Both the position numbers and the translations under genes were made by a program. From positions 87,925 to 151,924 of the forward strand of contig NZ_SLWL01000012.1 in the NCBI RefSeq assembly GCF_004342915.1: 64,000 bases of DNA, in the 5' to 3' direction. Positions 20,017 to 28,871 of the stretch are shown here, piece after piece (position 1 is the stretch's first letter; every line of letters starts with the position of its first letter). The notes beneath the pieces are model-generated. The model worked only from the letters and a program-made list of their open reading frames with translations. It had not been told where the DNA came from and made no database searches. Source of the DNA: Camelimonas lactis. Its GTDB lineage: Bacteria > Pseudomonadota > Alphaproteobacteria > Rhizobiales > Beijerinckiaceae.

Positions 20017-20988
20017 TTAGCCTCCGCCCGTGGCCGGTCCAGCCTGCAACCGGCGCGCCAGAGGCGACAGCAGTTGCGGCGTGATGAAAATGGGAATCTG
20101 CGCCAGCGAGAAGAACAGATAGGCTTTCTGGGGAACCGCCGCCCCCATGGCGGCGATCAGCAGGCCCATGTTGCGCTGGCCGGAGCCATAGGCCACCAGA
20201 AACCGGTCGGTGGGCGTGAAATTGCGTAGGGCGGCCAGGGTCAGGCCAAAGCCAACGGCGGTGATGACGCAGGCCAACGCCAGATAGCCGGCCACGGTCC
20301 ACGGCTGGGCCAGGGCCATATGGGTGACGCCGTCCATGGCGGCGGCGGCGAAAATGGCGAACAGGATGACGATGGCCCCATCGAGCTGCTGGCGCGCGCC
20401 GGCGACGCGTTCGGAGCCGCAGATGAGCCGCAGCGCCACGCCGGCGACCATGCCTCCGCCGATCAGCAGGGCGAGGCGCAGCGCCAGGGCGCGGGCGTCC
20501 ATCGGAATGTGCGCGCCGGCCAGCGCTTCCGTGGCGAAGGGCGCGAACACCGGCGCCAGCGCCGTGGTCAGCACCACGGCGGCAATGATCAGTGACGGCT
20601 CGAAGCGGAACAGCATGGCGATGGCCGGAGCCGAGATCACCGGCGGCGCCGCCGCCATGATGGCGAGGCCGAGGATGAGGCCCGGATCGACGGGCGCGGC
20701 CCGCATGGCGAGGATCACCGCGAACGTCACCACAAGGGGAACGACAATCAGCCACAGGCACGCGTAGGCCAGTTGCGCCGGACGCCGGGCCATGGCGGCG
20801 ATCGGCCGGAAATCGGTGCGCGCGAACATGATGGCGAGAAAGACGAACTGCACGGGCGCCAGCAGTGGGCGAAACAGTTGCGCCAGTTGCGGAAAGGCAA
20901 GGCCGAAAATCACCGCGACAACGAAGCCCGGGGCGCCAAAGCGGCCGATCAGGGCAAGGAGGCTGTTGATGGCCAGCAACAGTTTCAT
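20017..20988 (-). CDS. SBF/BASS-superfamily membrane transporter
   Basis: This 323-residue protein has about ten hydrophobic segments in the arrangement of bile acid:sodium symporters. It includes FVFLAIMFARTDFRPI, GLAIMAAAPPVISAPAIAMLF (crossover-like helix with Pro/Ala-rich motif) and FLVAYGSGQRNMGLLIAAMG, which matches the second crossover. The substrate is unknown. It is clearly distinct from the SBF-like protein at 15443. It is transcribed away from the divergent DadA-like gene. Confidence 0.8.
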   Translation of the reverse strand: MKLLLAINSLLALIGRFGAPGFVVAVIFGLAFPQLAQLFRPLLAPVQFVFLAIMFARTDFRPIAAMARRPAQLAYACLWLIVVPLVVTFAVILAMRAAPVDPGLILGLAIMAAAPPVISAPAIAMLFRFEPSLIIAAVVLTTALAPVFAPFATEALAGAHIPMDARALALRLALLIGGGMVAGVALRLICGSERVAGARQQLDGAIVILFAIFAAAAMDGVTHMALAQPWTVAGYLALACVITAVGFGLTLAALRNFTPTDRFLVAYGSGQRNMGLLIAAMGAAVPQKAYLFFSLAQIPIFITPQLLSPLARRLQAGPATGGG

Positions 20989-21315
20989 GAAGGGTGAGGC
21001 TCCCGTCCGCGCGGGTTTGCCGCCGGCGCAGATATGAACGCGCGGCGCGGCGTCCGTCAGCCGGCCGGCGCGGCGCCCGGTGTTTCCCGCTGCATGCGGT
21101 CTAGAATCTTCGGGGCTTCGCCGCCAGCCGCATTATGCATGGCGGCATTCTCTCGCTGGCAGGGTATGCTTCCCCGATGGAGCAGCCAGGCAGGACCGTG
21201 CGCGCGTTTTGCGGCGGAGCAGACATCGCGCTCCGCTGGGAAACCCCAATGTATATGCGCGAAACAGGCTTCTGTTTCTGGTTGAGTGAATTTTGCCTGA
21301 ACACGGGAACGGCCG
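20989..21315. other. Divergent intergenic region, no gene supported
   Basis: About 325 bases between two divergent genes; it must contain both promoters. Short overlapping frames exist but none has a ribosome site or recognisable product. Confidence 0.45.
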
Positions 21316-22620
21316 ATGACGATCGACACAGGGGGGCTGGCGACAGGTGGGGCGGTGGGAGCCGGGGGTGAGCAGGGCGAGGCCGACGTGCTGGTGCTCG
21401 GCGCCGGCATTATTGGCGTCTGCGTCGCCGCCAGCCTCGCCATGCGCGGCAAGTCCGTCGTCATTATCGACCGGCGCGCGCCGGGCGAGGAAACCTCCTA
21501 CGGCAATGCCGGCCTGATCCAGCGTGAGGGCGTTTACCCTTATGGCTTCCCACATGATTTTGGCGCGCTGCTGCGCTACGGCATGAACCGGACCATCGAC
21601 GCCCATTATCACCTGTCAGCCCTGCTGACCATCGCGCCTTTCCTTTACCGCTACTGGCGGCATTCACAGGTGAAGTCCCACGACGCCATCGCCCGTCAGT
21701 ACGTCACGCTGATCGCCCATTGCGTCGAGGAGCACCTCGCCATGGCGGACGCCGCCGGCTCCCGCGACCTGCTGCGCGGCAACGGCTGGATCAAGGCTTT
21801 CCGCAGCGAGCGGGCGCGCGACCAGCAGTTCGCCGAGGCCGAACGCTGGCGCGGCGAATTCGGCGTCAACTACCGCACGCTGACGCCGGAGGCCCTGGCC
21901 GAAGCCGAACCGTTTCTGGTTCCGGGCCTCGCCGGCGCCCTGCACTGGACTGACCCCTGGACCGTGACCGACCCCCACGCCCTGGTGCTCGCCTACATGC
22001 GCCTGGCCGAGCGGCATGGCGCCCGTTTCGTTCAGGCCAACGCCGGCTCGCTCGCCCCCCACGGCGCCGGCTGGCGGGTGCAGGCCCCGGGCGGTCCGGT
22101 CACCGCCCGCGACGCGGTGGTGGCGCTGGGACCGTGGGCGGAGGTGCTGACCCGCGCGCTCGGCTACAATCTGCCGCTGGCCGTGAAGCGCGGTTATCAC
22201 ATGCACTATCGCCCGGCGGGGGAGGCCCGGCTCAACCATCCGGTGCTCGATGTGGAGCGCGGCTATTTTCTCGCGCCCATGCGTCAGGGGATACGTCTGA
22301 CCACCGGCGCGGAGTTCGCCTTGCGCGACGCGCCGCGCACGCCGGTGCAGCTTGGAAGGGCCGAGCCGATCGCCCGCGATTTCTTCCCGCTGGGCGAGCG
22401 GCTGGAGCCGCAATCATGGATGGGCGCCCGGCCGTGCACGCCGGACATGCTGCCGATCATCGGCCCGGCGCCGCGCCACCATCACCTCTGGTTCGCCTTC
22501 GGCCACGCCCACCATGGCCTGACCCTCGGCCCGGTGACCGGTCGCCTCGTCGCCGACATGGTCACCGGCGAGCCCCCGTTCGTCGATCCGGCCCCGTTCC
22601 GGGCGACGCGGTTCAGTTAA
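21316..22620 (+). CDS. D-amino-acid dehydrogenase-like FAD oxidoreductase (DadA family)
   Basis: The 434-residue DAO-fold flavoprotein carries the dinucleotide-binding motif VLGAGIIGVCVAASLAMRG, the conserved GEETSYGNAGLIQ, RGYHMHY, and the C-terminal WMGARPCTPDMLPIIGP and FGHAHHGLTLGP. This family removes hydrogen from D-amino acids and passes electrons to quinones at the inner membrane face. Sarcosine or proline relatives are possible. The first 20 residues are a Gly-rich extension, so an internal start is conceivable. Confidence 0.88.
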   Translation: MTIDTGGLATGGAVGAGGEQGEADVLVLGAGIIGVCVAASLAMRGKSVVIIDRRAPGEETSYGNAGLIQREGVYPYGFPHDFGALLRYGMNRTIDAHYHLSALLTIAPFLYRYWRHSQVKSHDAIARQYVTLIAHCVEEHLAMADAAGSRDLLRGNGWIKAFRSERARDQQFAEAERWRGEFGVNYRTLTPEALAEAEPFLVPGLAGALHWTDPWTVTDPHALVLAYMRLAERHGARFVQANAGSLAPHGAGWRVQAPGGPVTARDAVVALGPWAEVLTRALGYNLPLAVKRGYHMHYRPAGEARLNHPVLDVERGYFLAPMRQGIRLTTGAEFALRDAPRTPVQLGRAEPIARDFFPLGERLEPQSWMGARPCTPDMLPIIGPAPRHHHLWFAFGHAHHGLTLGPVTGRLVADMVTGEPPFVDPAPFRATRFS

Positions 22621-22651
22621 GGCTTCGTCCGGCGAAAGACGCGGCGTCCGT

Positions 22652-23641
22652 TTATCCGCCGAAACGGTCGCGCCACGCTGGCAGGGCGCCCGGGAAGGGC
22701 AGGGCGGTCGCCGCGTGGACGCCGCGCGCCACCGCCCGCGCCATCACGTCGGCGGCGTATATGCACAGCTCCGTCAGCTCCATCACCGGATCGCCGAGGG
22801 TGCGCTGGCCGGTGGATGCGCCGAACACGATGTCGCCGTCGAGCGGCGTATGCGCCGGGCGGATGGCGCGGGCGAAGCCGTCATGCGCCGACAGGGCCAT
22901 GCGCCTTGCCTGCGCCTTGGACAGCACGGCGTCGGTGGCGATGACGGCGATGGTGGTGTTGGCGACTACGCCCTTCAGCGGCGTTTTCAGGTTGGCGGCC
23001 GACACCTGCGCCGGCCAGCCGAGGCCGCCATACTCGCCGTCACGCTCGAACGGCGCCGCCCAGAAATGCGGGCCGTCGTTGACCAGCACCGAGCCGATGG
23101 CGTTGACGACGACGATCGCCCCCACCGTATGGCCGCTCGCGGTAACGGCGCTGGCCGAGCCGAGGCCGCCCTTGAGATTTGCGGTGGTGGCGCCGAGGCC
23201 GCCGCCATGGCTGCCGAGGGCGAAATCCACGCCCGCCGACGCCACCGCCTGGCGGCCAAGGTCGCGATATGGCGGCGCGTCGCCCCAGTTCTTGTCGCCG
23301 CCGTTCATCATGTCGAAGCAGATGGCCTGGGGCACGATGGGAATGCGGGCGTCGCCCACGGCGAAACCGCGCCCGCGCGCCGCCAGCTCGATCATTGCCC
23401 CATCCGCCGCCGCGAGGCCGAAAGCCGAGCCGCCGCCCAGCAGAATGGCGTCCACCTGCTGCACCGTCATTTCCGGCGACAGCAGGTCAGTCTCGCGTCC
23501 GCCCGGCCCGCCGCCGAGCACGGCGACCGAAGCCGTCGCTGGCGTGTCGAAAACCACGGCGGTGACGCCGGTGGCCACGCGCGCGTCGGAAGCATTGCCG
23601 ACCGTCAGCCCCGCCACGTCGGTGATCAGATTGCGACTCAT
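22652..23641 (-). CDS. P1-family (DmpA-like) peptidase/aminopeptidase
   Basis: The 329-residue protein belongs to the DmpA/endo-type 6-aminohexanoate hydrolase family of self-processing N-terminal nucleophile enzymes. It has the N-terminal LITDVAGLTVGNASDARVATG, the Gly-rich ILLGGGSAFGLAAADG and the processing-site region VVANTTIAVIATDAVLSKAQ. There an Asn-Thr junction provides the new N-terminal nucleophile Thr. The start at 23641 has GGGGAAAGGG upstream. It converges with the DadA-like gene, 31 bases apart. Confidence 0.9.
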   Translation of the reverse strand: MSRNLITDVAGLTVGNASDARVATGVTAVVFDTPATASVAVLGGGPGGRETDLLSPEMTVQQVDAILLGGGSAFGLAAADGAMIELAARGRGFAVGDARIPIVPQAICFDMMNGGDKNWGDAPPYRDLGRQAVASAGVDFALGSHGGGLGATTANLKGGLGSASAVTASGHTVGAIVVVNAIGSVLVNDGPHFWAAPFERDGEYGGLGWPAQVSAANLKTPLKGVVANTTIAVIATDAVLSKAQARRMALSAHDGFARAIRPAHTPLDGDIVFGASTGQRTLGDPVMELTELCIYAADVMARAVARGVHAATALPFPGALPAWRDRFGG

Positions 23642-23887
23642 GACGCCCTTTCCCCGTTGCGCTTCACCACGCCAGAACGTGATCCGTCTTCGCGGACAGC
23701 ATAATCCAGCCCGCACGCGCGCCATGACAACAGCAACCTGCGGCGGGTCCGCCATATATCCGGCCCTGTGGATGGTCTGACAGCGCGCCATGCTGATTTG
23801 ACAGGCGGCGTCGTCATTCTCGCATATAAACAGCCAACGGCGCAGCGACCGCACGGGTTTGCCACAGCGAGCGCAGAAGGGGCATTC

Positions 23888-24583
23888 ATGGGCCTGACGG
23901 ATATATTCAGGGCAATCGCTGGCGGCTTCAGCGGCTTTCTGCAGCCGGGCGTGGCGCTGATGCTGGCGCCGTTGCTGGCCTATCTCGTCGCCGAGGCCCA
24001 CGACGCGCCGCCGCCGTGGCGCCCCCGCCGCGCCGGCGGCCGCGCGCTGATGCTGTGCGTGGCCTTCGCCTTCGGTTTCGCCGTCGCCCTGGCCGTTCTG
24101 GTCGCAGCTTTGGCTGGCGGCTCGCCGCTGCTGCGGCATCTGGGCGTGCTGCGTCAGGTGGGCGCGCTGGCCATCGTGCTCACCGGCCTGTCGCTGCTGG
24201 CGTCGTTCTGTCGGCCCGGTCCCGCCTGGGCCAACCTGCCGCGCCCTGGCGGCTTGTGGGGGGGCTGGCTGCTTGGCGTTGCCTGTGGGCTGAACTGGAC
24301 GCCGGTCATTGGCCCGGCGTTGGCGAAGGTGCTGGTTGGCCAGTCCCGGCAGGGAGGCGCCGCGTCACTGGCCGCCTATGTGCTGGCGCAGGCCCTGCCG
24401 TTCCTGCTCGCCGCCGCCGTGCTGTGGGCGCTAACGGCCATCCTGGCGCGCCGCGACGCCCGCGGCGTCGCTGGCGGCGTCATCGCCTCCGCCATTCTGG
24501 TGTTATGCGGCTTGCTGATGCTCACCGGCGCCTGGCGCGCCGGCGTGCTGGCGCTGGCCTCGGGCGCGTCCGCGCTGGGCTAA
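23888..24583 (+). CDS. CcdA/DsbD-like membrane protein lacking the redox cysteines
   Basis: The 231-residue, six-helix protein has the CcdA layout. It runs FLQPGVALMLAPLLAYL in helix 1, AFAFGFAVALAVLVA in helix 2, GLNWTPVIGPALAKVL in helix 4 and GLLMLTGAW in the last helix. In true CcdA, which carries reductant across the inner membrane, positions in these first and fourth helices are cysteines (PCV and TPC). Here they read PGV and TPV. It therefore cannot work by the known thiol relay and may be a repurposed transporter. The remaining cysteines lie elsewhere. No cytochrome maturation genes are close. Confidence 0.8.
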   Translation: MGLTDIFRAIAGGFSGFLQPGVALMLAPLLAYLVAEAHDAPPPWRPRRAGGRALMLCVAFAFGFAVALAVLVAALAGGSPLLRHLGVLRQVGALAIVLTGLSLLASFCRPGPAWANLPRPGGLWGGWLLGVACGLNWTPVIGPALAKVLVGQSRQGGAASLAAYVLAQALPFLLAAAVLWALTAILARRDARGVAGGVIASAILVLCGLLMLTGAWRAGVLALASGASALG

Positions 24584-24635
24584 TGCGCCGCCAGCTCCCC
24601 GCCATGACCCTCCGCGCCGCCACCTGCGCGGCGCG

Positions 24636-25433
24636 TCAGCCGCGCAGAAAATCGCTGACCGCCCGGGTGAACGCCGCCGCCTGCTCCACATTGGACAGGT
24701 GCGCCGCCTCCAGGGTGAGCAGGCGTGCGTCGGCCAGTTGCCCGGCGATGAAGCGCGCCTCCTCCGGCGTCGTGCCGGCGTCCTGCGATCCGGCGATCAC
24801 CAGCGTGGGCGGCGCGGCGCCCCTGATTGCCTCCCGCAGGTCCATGCCGGCCAACGCCATGGCGCAGGCGGCGTAACCCTCCGGCGTCGTGCGCAACACC
24901 AGTTCACGCACGCCGGCGACCGTCGCCGGATGCGCCGCCGCAAAGCCTGGGGTGAACCAGCGCGCCATGACGCCGTCGATCAGTCCGGCCATGCCAGCGG
25001 TTTTCAGGAGGGCAAGGCGCTCGTCCCATGCGGTGGCTGGCCCCGTCGCCGCGGCCGTATTGGCGAGAACCACCCGGCGCAGCCGCTGCGGCGCATGCGC
25101 CAGCAACCATTGTCCGGCCATGCCGCCCATTGACAGGCCGCACCAGTGCGCCTGTGTCAGCCCCAGCGCGTCCATGATGGCGAGCGCGTCCCGCCCCAGC
25201 GCGCCGACGCCGTCCCGCGCCGCATCTGCGGCGGCCTGCGGCGGAACAGGTGAGGCGCCATGGCCGCGCGCGTCATAGCGGATCACACGAAAATGCTTCG
25301 CGAGTTCCGCTGCCTGCGGCTCCCAGACTGTCAGCGCCGCACCCAGCGGATGCGCCATCACCAGCGGCGGCGCATCGTCAGCGCCGTCAATGGCGACGTG
25401 AAACGGCTGGCGGGAGGTCTGGAGCATCGGCAT
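24636..25433 (-). CDS. 3-oxoadipate enol-lactonase-like alpha/beta hydrolase
   Basis: The 265-residue hydrolase has MAHPLGAALTVWEPQ (oxyanion region), RVIRYDARGHGASPVPP, the nucleophile Ser in WCGLSMGGMAGQWL, the acid in VIAGSQDAGTTPEEA and the His in LEAAHLSNVEQ. This is the layout of PcaD, which opens the enol-lactone in the beta-ketoadipate pathway. No other pca gene is nearby, so the specific function is uncertain. The start at 25433 has GGAGA seven bases upstream. It converges with the CcdA-like gene. Confidence 0.82.
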   Translation of the reverse strand: MPMLQTSRQPFHVAIDGADDAPPLVMAHPLGAALTVWEPQAAELAKHFRVIRYDARGHGASPVPPQAAADAARDGVGALGRDALAIMDALGLTQAHWCGLSMGGMAGQWLLAHAPQRLRRVVLANTAAATGPATAWDERLALLKTAGMAGLIDGVMARWFTPGFAAAHPATVAGVRELVLRTTPEGYAACAMALAGMDLREAIRGAAPPTLVIAGSQDAGTTPEEARFIAGQLADARLLTLEAAHLSNVEQAAAFTRAVSDFLRG

Positions 25434-26056
25434 CGTGGTCTCCTGGGCGCAAGGGGCGGGGCGGCCCGAAAAATGAGGATTGCGCAAACCGGCCGCTTTC
25501 CCAAAACATGCGGAGCCGCGGTCACCGGGCGAGGGCCGCTCCAGCATGCGCTGGCGTGATGCACGGTGTCCAGGGGCAGGAGTTGGCTCCTGCAATTTGC
25601 GCGCGGATGCGATCGTGCGCGTGGCTGTGGGCTGCGCAGGGCGCAGGTTATCCCCCGCAGGGGCGCCCCAAAGGCAGGGCAAGAACTGGCGACCTGAACT
25701 GTCCGTCTTGAACGGCGCGACGACCCCGACGCGCGGGGCAGTGATTAAAGGTTTGATATCAATTGATTTACTGTGGCTATGCGCTGCGTCCGGCCGGGAC
25801 GTCGCCGCTGGAGCAGGCGGCTTCCCATGCCGCCGACGCACGGCGTATGCGCAAAATTTATGCTGCAATGCGACGAATTTCCGTTGATATTTGGAATAAG
25901 CACAAGCTTTTGTCCGTTGAACTTGTCAATTGTTCTTGGCTGGGCGCGCTTCTGGCCCGACGGGACGGCCGGCCGCGCTGGCCGGCGGTCTGGCGCCAGC
26001 GGTGAGGCCATGTCCTGAAGACAGGGGTTCCGGCGTTTATCGGAGTGGGACGCGCG
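25434..26056. other. Long non-coding gap before the first GGDEF-like gene
   Basis: About 620 bases with no supported gene. It contains a perfect seven-base-pair hairpin (25576-25593). There is also an AT-rich stretch at about 25740-25930 that is likely to hold the promoter of the rightward gene and perhaps a regulatory leader. Confidence 0.4.
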
Positions 26057-27238
26057 ATGTTGGATATGCCCACGATGATCGTGGCGACATGCTGCGTGGC
26101 TGTCGTACAGGGGTTGTTGCTGCTGTTTTTCTGGTTTCGCGACAACCGTCCCCCGGCCCTGGCGTTGACCAGCGTTGCATTCGTCTGCTTTGGCGTCGGC
26201 TTCGCGCTGATTGGCGGTCGCCAGTTTCTGGCGGCCGGCGTTGGCGGCGGCGTTGGCGTCGCCTTCATGTTCCTCTCCGGCGCCCTGTTCGTCAGCGCCG
26301 CCCGGCGGCTGCGCCGCAAGCGAACACCGGCGCTGTTTGTTATCGCCGCGCCGCTGGTCTGGCTGTCCGCCTTCATGTTCTGGCCGGCGCTGGATAGCGC
26401 CACCGCGCGCTCCACCTTCTTTTCAACCTTCATGGCGGCGTGCTTCTTCATGTGCGCGGTGGAATGCTGGCGCGGCCGCGGCGCGGGTGGGCAGATTTCA
26501 TTCGGGCCACTCGTGGCCGTGGCGCTCACATTCTCGGGGTTGTTCACCCTGCGCGCATTCTTCAATGAAGGGCTGCCGTTTCCCCTCGGCGCCCTGCCGC
26601 CTGACGGCAACATCTGGTTCAACCTGATTTCACTCGGCGTATTCGTCCTGCTGTCGATGGGGGCGTTTCTGGTGGTGGGCCTGACGCACGACCGGCTTGA
26701 AGCGGAGCGGTCGCAACAGGCGATCGTCGATCCGGTCACGGGGGCGTTGCGGCGGGCCGCGTTTGTGCTTCAGGGCGCGCGCATCATCGCGCGTCATCAC
26801 GAGGACGGGCGGTCCGCCTGCCTGGCGCTTGTCGCCCTGGCCGCGCCTTCCGGCGAGGTTGCCGACGGCGCCCTGCGGACTTTCGCGCGCGCCGCGGCGG
26901 ACCTGTTGAAGCCGACGGACCTGATGGCGCGGATGGGCCCCAATGAGTTCGCCTGCCTTTTGAGCGACGCGGTGATCGGCGATGCGGATGACCTGGTCGC
27001 AACACTGCTGGAACGCTTTGAGCGCGCCGCCGCGGATGCGGATGTCCCGACGCTGGCGCGCGCCGGCATCGCCAGTTCAACCCAGGTTGGAAACGATTTC
27101 AGGGGCCTGATCCAGACCGCCGATCACGCCCTGAAAAACACCAGGTTCTCGGGCGTCAGGGTCCTCGCCTGGCACCCGGCCCTGGAGCGCGGCGGCGCTG
27201 GCCGCGCCGATGTCGCCGCGGCGTCCGGGTGGCAATAA
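26057..27238 (+). CDS. Membrane protein with degenerate GGDEF domain (copy 1)
   Basis: The 393-residue protein has six to seven N-terminal hydrophobic helices (to about residue 215). A diguanylate-cyclase-like domain follows, starting at AIVDPVTGALRRAAF. The signature loop reads MGPNEFACLL, so the GG(D/E)EF active site is GPNEF. Loss of the paired glycines and the first acid predicts no cyclase activity. Such domains often bind GTP or c-di-GMP or act as scaffolds. The ATG at 26057 is favoured over a GTG at 26045 because GGAG precedes it. It is a paralogue of the next gene. Confidence 0.8.
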   Translation: MLDMPTMIVATCCVAVVQGLLLLFFWFRDNRPPALALTSVAFVCFGVGFALIGGRQFLAAGVGGGVGVAFMFLSGALFVSAARRLRRKRTPALFVIAAPLVWLSAFMFWPALDSATARSTFFSTFMAACFFMCAVECWRGRGAGGQISFGPLVAVALTFSGLFTLRAFFNEGLPFPLGALPPDGNIWFNLISLGVFVLLSMGAFLVVGLTHDRLEAERSQQAIVDPVTGALRRAAFVLQGARIIARHHEDGRSACLALVALAAPSGEVADGALRTFARAAADLLKPTDLMARMGPNEFACLLSDAVIGDADDLVATLLERFERAAADADVPTLARAGIASSTQVGNDFRGLIQTADHALKNTRFSGVRVLAWHPALERGGAGRADVAAASGWQ

Positions 27239-27508
27239 AGACACGTAGCGAAACTGTGTATGTTACGGTTATTTGACAGGATTGACGTCGGCCATAATTT
27301 CAAAGATATAGCCTGAATGGCCTAGCGGCGCCAGCCATACACCCTGGCAGGCCAGTCAACCGTGCTTTCTTTCTCCCACCTCCGTGTTACCGGTATATTA
27401 CGGACGGACGTTGTCGGGAAGCGAAGGCGTTCCGTCGTGGATTGGCAAGGCCGTTCGCTGGATGTGTGACGATGGCGATGCCGCCAGGTTTTCCGGGCTG
27501 GTGCAGGG

Positions 27509-28717
27509 ATGCAGATTAACGTTGAGATGCTCCTCCTCTCCGGAGGACTGGTCAGCGCGGCGCAGGGCGCTGTTCTGTTATATTTCTGGCGTCGAAGCCG
27601 TTCGGCGCTCTATCTTGCGTGGTGGGCGGCGTCGTTCCTCGTGGGCGGCGTGCTGCGCATTCTCGTCGAGTTGCTTCCCTATTCCTTCGACGAGCGCAAT
27701 TTCCTCGGCATCCTGGTGATCATGCTCGCCTATGGCATGGCGTGGCAGGGCGTGCGCACGTTTGGCGGGCGACCGGTCGTGCTGCCGATGGTGTTTCTGC
27801 CGCCAGCATGCTGGATTGTCATCGGCTTCTCGGGTCTGTTCGAGAATGGCTCGATCGCGCAGATGCGCGCCGTCAGCTTCCTCTACGCCTTCACCTGGGC
27901 GGTGTCGGCGTTTGAGTTCGTGCGGGCCCAGGGCGTCTCCCTGGCCGCCCGCATGCCGATGATTCTGTTGTGCGCCGGCACGGCGGGGCTGTACGTGCTG
28001 CGTATCTTCCTGATCCCCTCGTTCCCGTATCCGATTGGCGCGGGTCCGGCCGAGTCCTGGGCCTATTCGGTGCTGTTCTTCGTCTCGATCATCACGACGA
28101 TCCCGTTTGGCACCTTCGCCCTCGCGCTTTCGCGGGAGCATGCCCACGCGACGGCGAAGAACTGGGATGAGGAGCCGCACCACCACCATATCCGTCTGCG
28201 CAGCACCTTCTTCGCCAATGTGCGGCTGATGCTGCGGCAGTACCGCATGCGCAACGAGCCGGTTTCCATGGCTTTCGTGCACCTGGATACGGGCGTTGAG
28301 CGTCATCCGCAGGCGGTCGAGAATTTCGAGCGGATCCTGCGCCGGTTCGAGATGAGCGTGAAGGCCAGCGACATGTTCAGCGTGGTCGGGCGCGGAGAGT
28401 TCGCCGCCGTGCTGGGGCGCTCCACCGCGGCCGACGCCCAGGCGCATTACGTCAATGTGCTTGCCGGGCTTGAGAAGCTTTGCCGTCGGCAGGGCTGGAC
28501 ATTGCGGGTTGGCGTCGCTTCCAGCGACACGGTCGGTTATGACGTCAACGCGCTGATCGAAGCGTCTTACATGGCTCTGTCCCAGGCGCGGCGTGACAGT
28601 CATTCTGGCGTCGTGGCCTTTACGTCGTCCATGCGCAAGCCGGTCACGCCAGTGATGTCGAACGTGACCACGCTGGTCCCCCAGCCCGGCGCGATCCAGA
28701 AGCACACCATCGCCTGA
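27509..28717 (+). CDS. Membrane protein with degenerate GGDEF domain (copy 2)
   Basis: The 402-residue protein begins LLLSGGLVSAAQGAVLLYFW, like copy 1, and has about seven hydrophobic helices to residue 210. A His-rich linker (EEPHHHHIRLRS) is followed by a diverged GGDEF domain whose signature reads VVGRGEFAAVL. The active-site glycine/acid pattern is not intact, so cyclase activity is unlikely. The tail (about 375-402) is unstructured. The two genes are tandem with a 270-base gap and probably arose by duplication. A terminator follows. Confidence 0.8.
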   Translation: MQINVEMLLLSGGLVSAAQGAVLLYFWRRSRSALYLAWWAASFLVGGVLRILVELLPYSFDERNFLGILVIMLAYGMAWQGVRTFGGRPVVLPMVFLPPACWIVIGFSGLFENGSIAQMRAVSFLYAFTWAVSAFEFVRAQGVSLAARMPMILLCAGTAGLYVLRIFLIPSFPYPIGAGPAESWAYSVLFFVSIITTIPFGTFALALSREHAHATAKNWDEEPHHHHIRLRSTFFANVRLMLRQYRMRNEPVSMAFVHLDTGVERHPQAVENFERILRRFEMSVKASDMFSVVGRGEFAAVLGRSTAADAQAHYVNVLAGLEKLCRRQGWTLRVGVASSDTVGYDVNALIEASYMALSQARRDSHSGVVAFTSSMRKPVTPVMSNVTTLVPQPGAIQKHTIA

Positions 28718-28768
28718 CGCGCCGTCGTTGCCCGGGACAGCCGCAGAGGCGACCGGTTCGGGATCTGT

Positions 28769-28802
28769 AAGCGCTCCTTCCTGGCGAAGGGGCGCTTTTT
28801 TT
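28769..28802 (+). terminator. Rho-independent terminator after the second GGDEF-like gene
   Basis: A 12-base-pair stem (28769-28780 with 28786-28797, one G-T pair) with a five-base loop runs into a T-run. It lies about 50 bases beyond the stop codon. Confidence 0.92.
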
Positions 28803-28847
28803 GCCTGTCGTATGGCGCGAATCGCCAGCAGGTTTTCCGGCCAGCCC

Positions 28848-28860
28848 GGGGGGGGGGGGG
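28848..28860. repeat. Thirteen-base homopolymeric G tract
   Basis: Thirteen consecutive G on the plus strand lie between the terminator and the end of sfsA, 11 bases beyond the sfsA stop. Such tracts are prone to slippage. Here it is non-coding, so an effect on a protein is not expected. Confidence 0.95.
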
Positions 28861-28871
28861 CGGTGCGCCTG

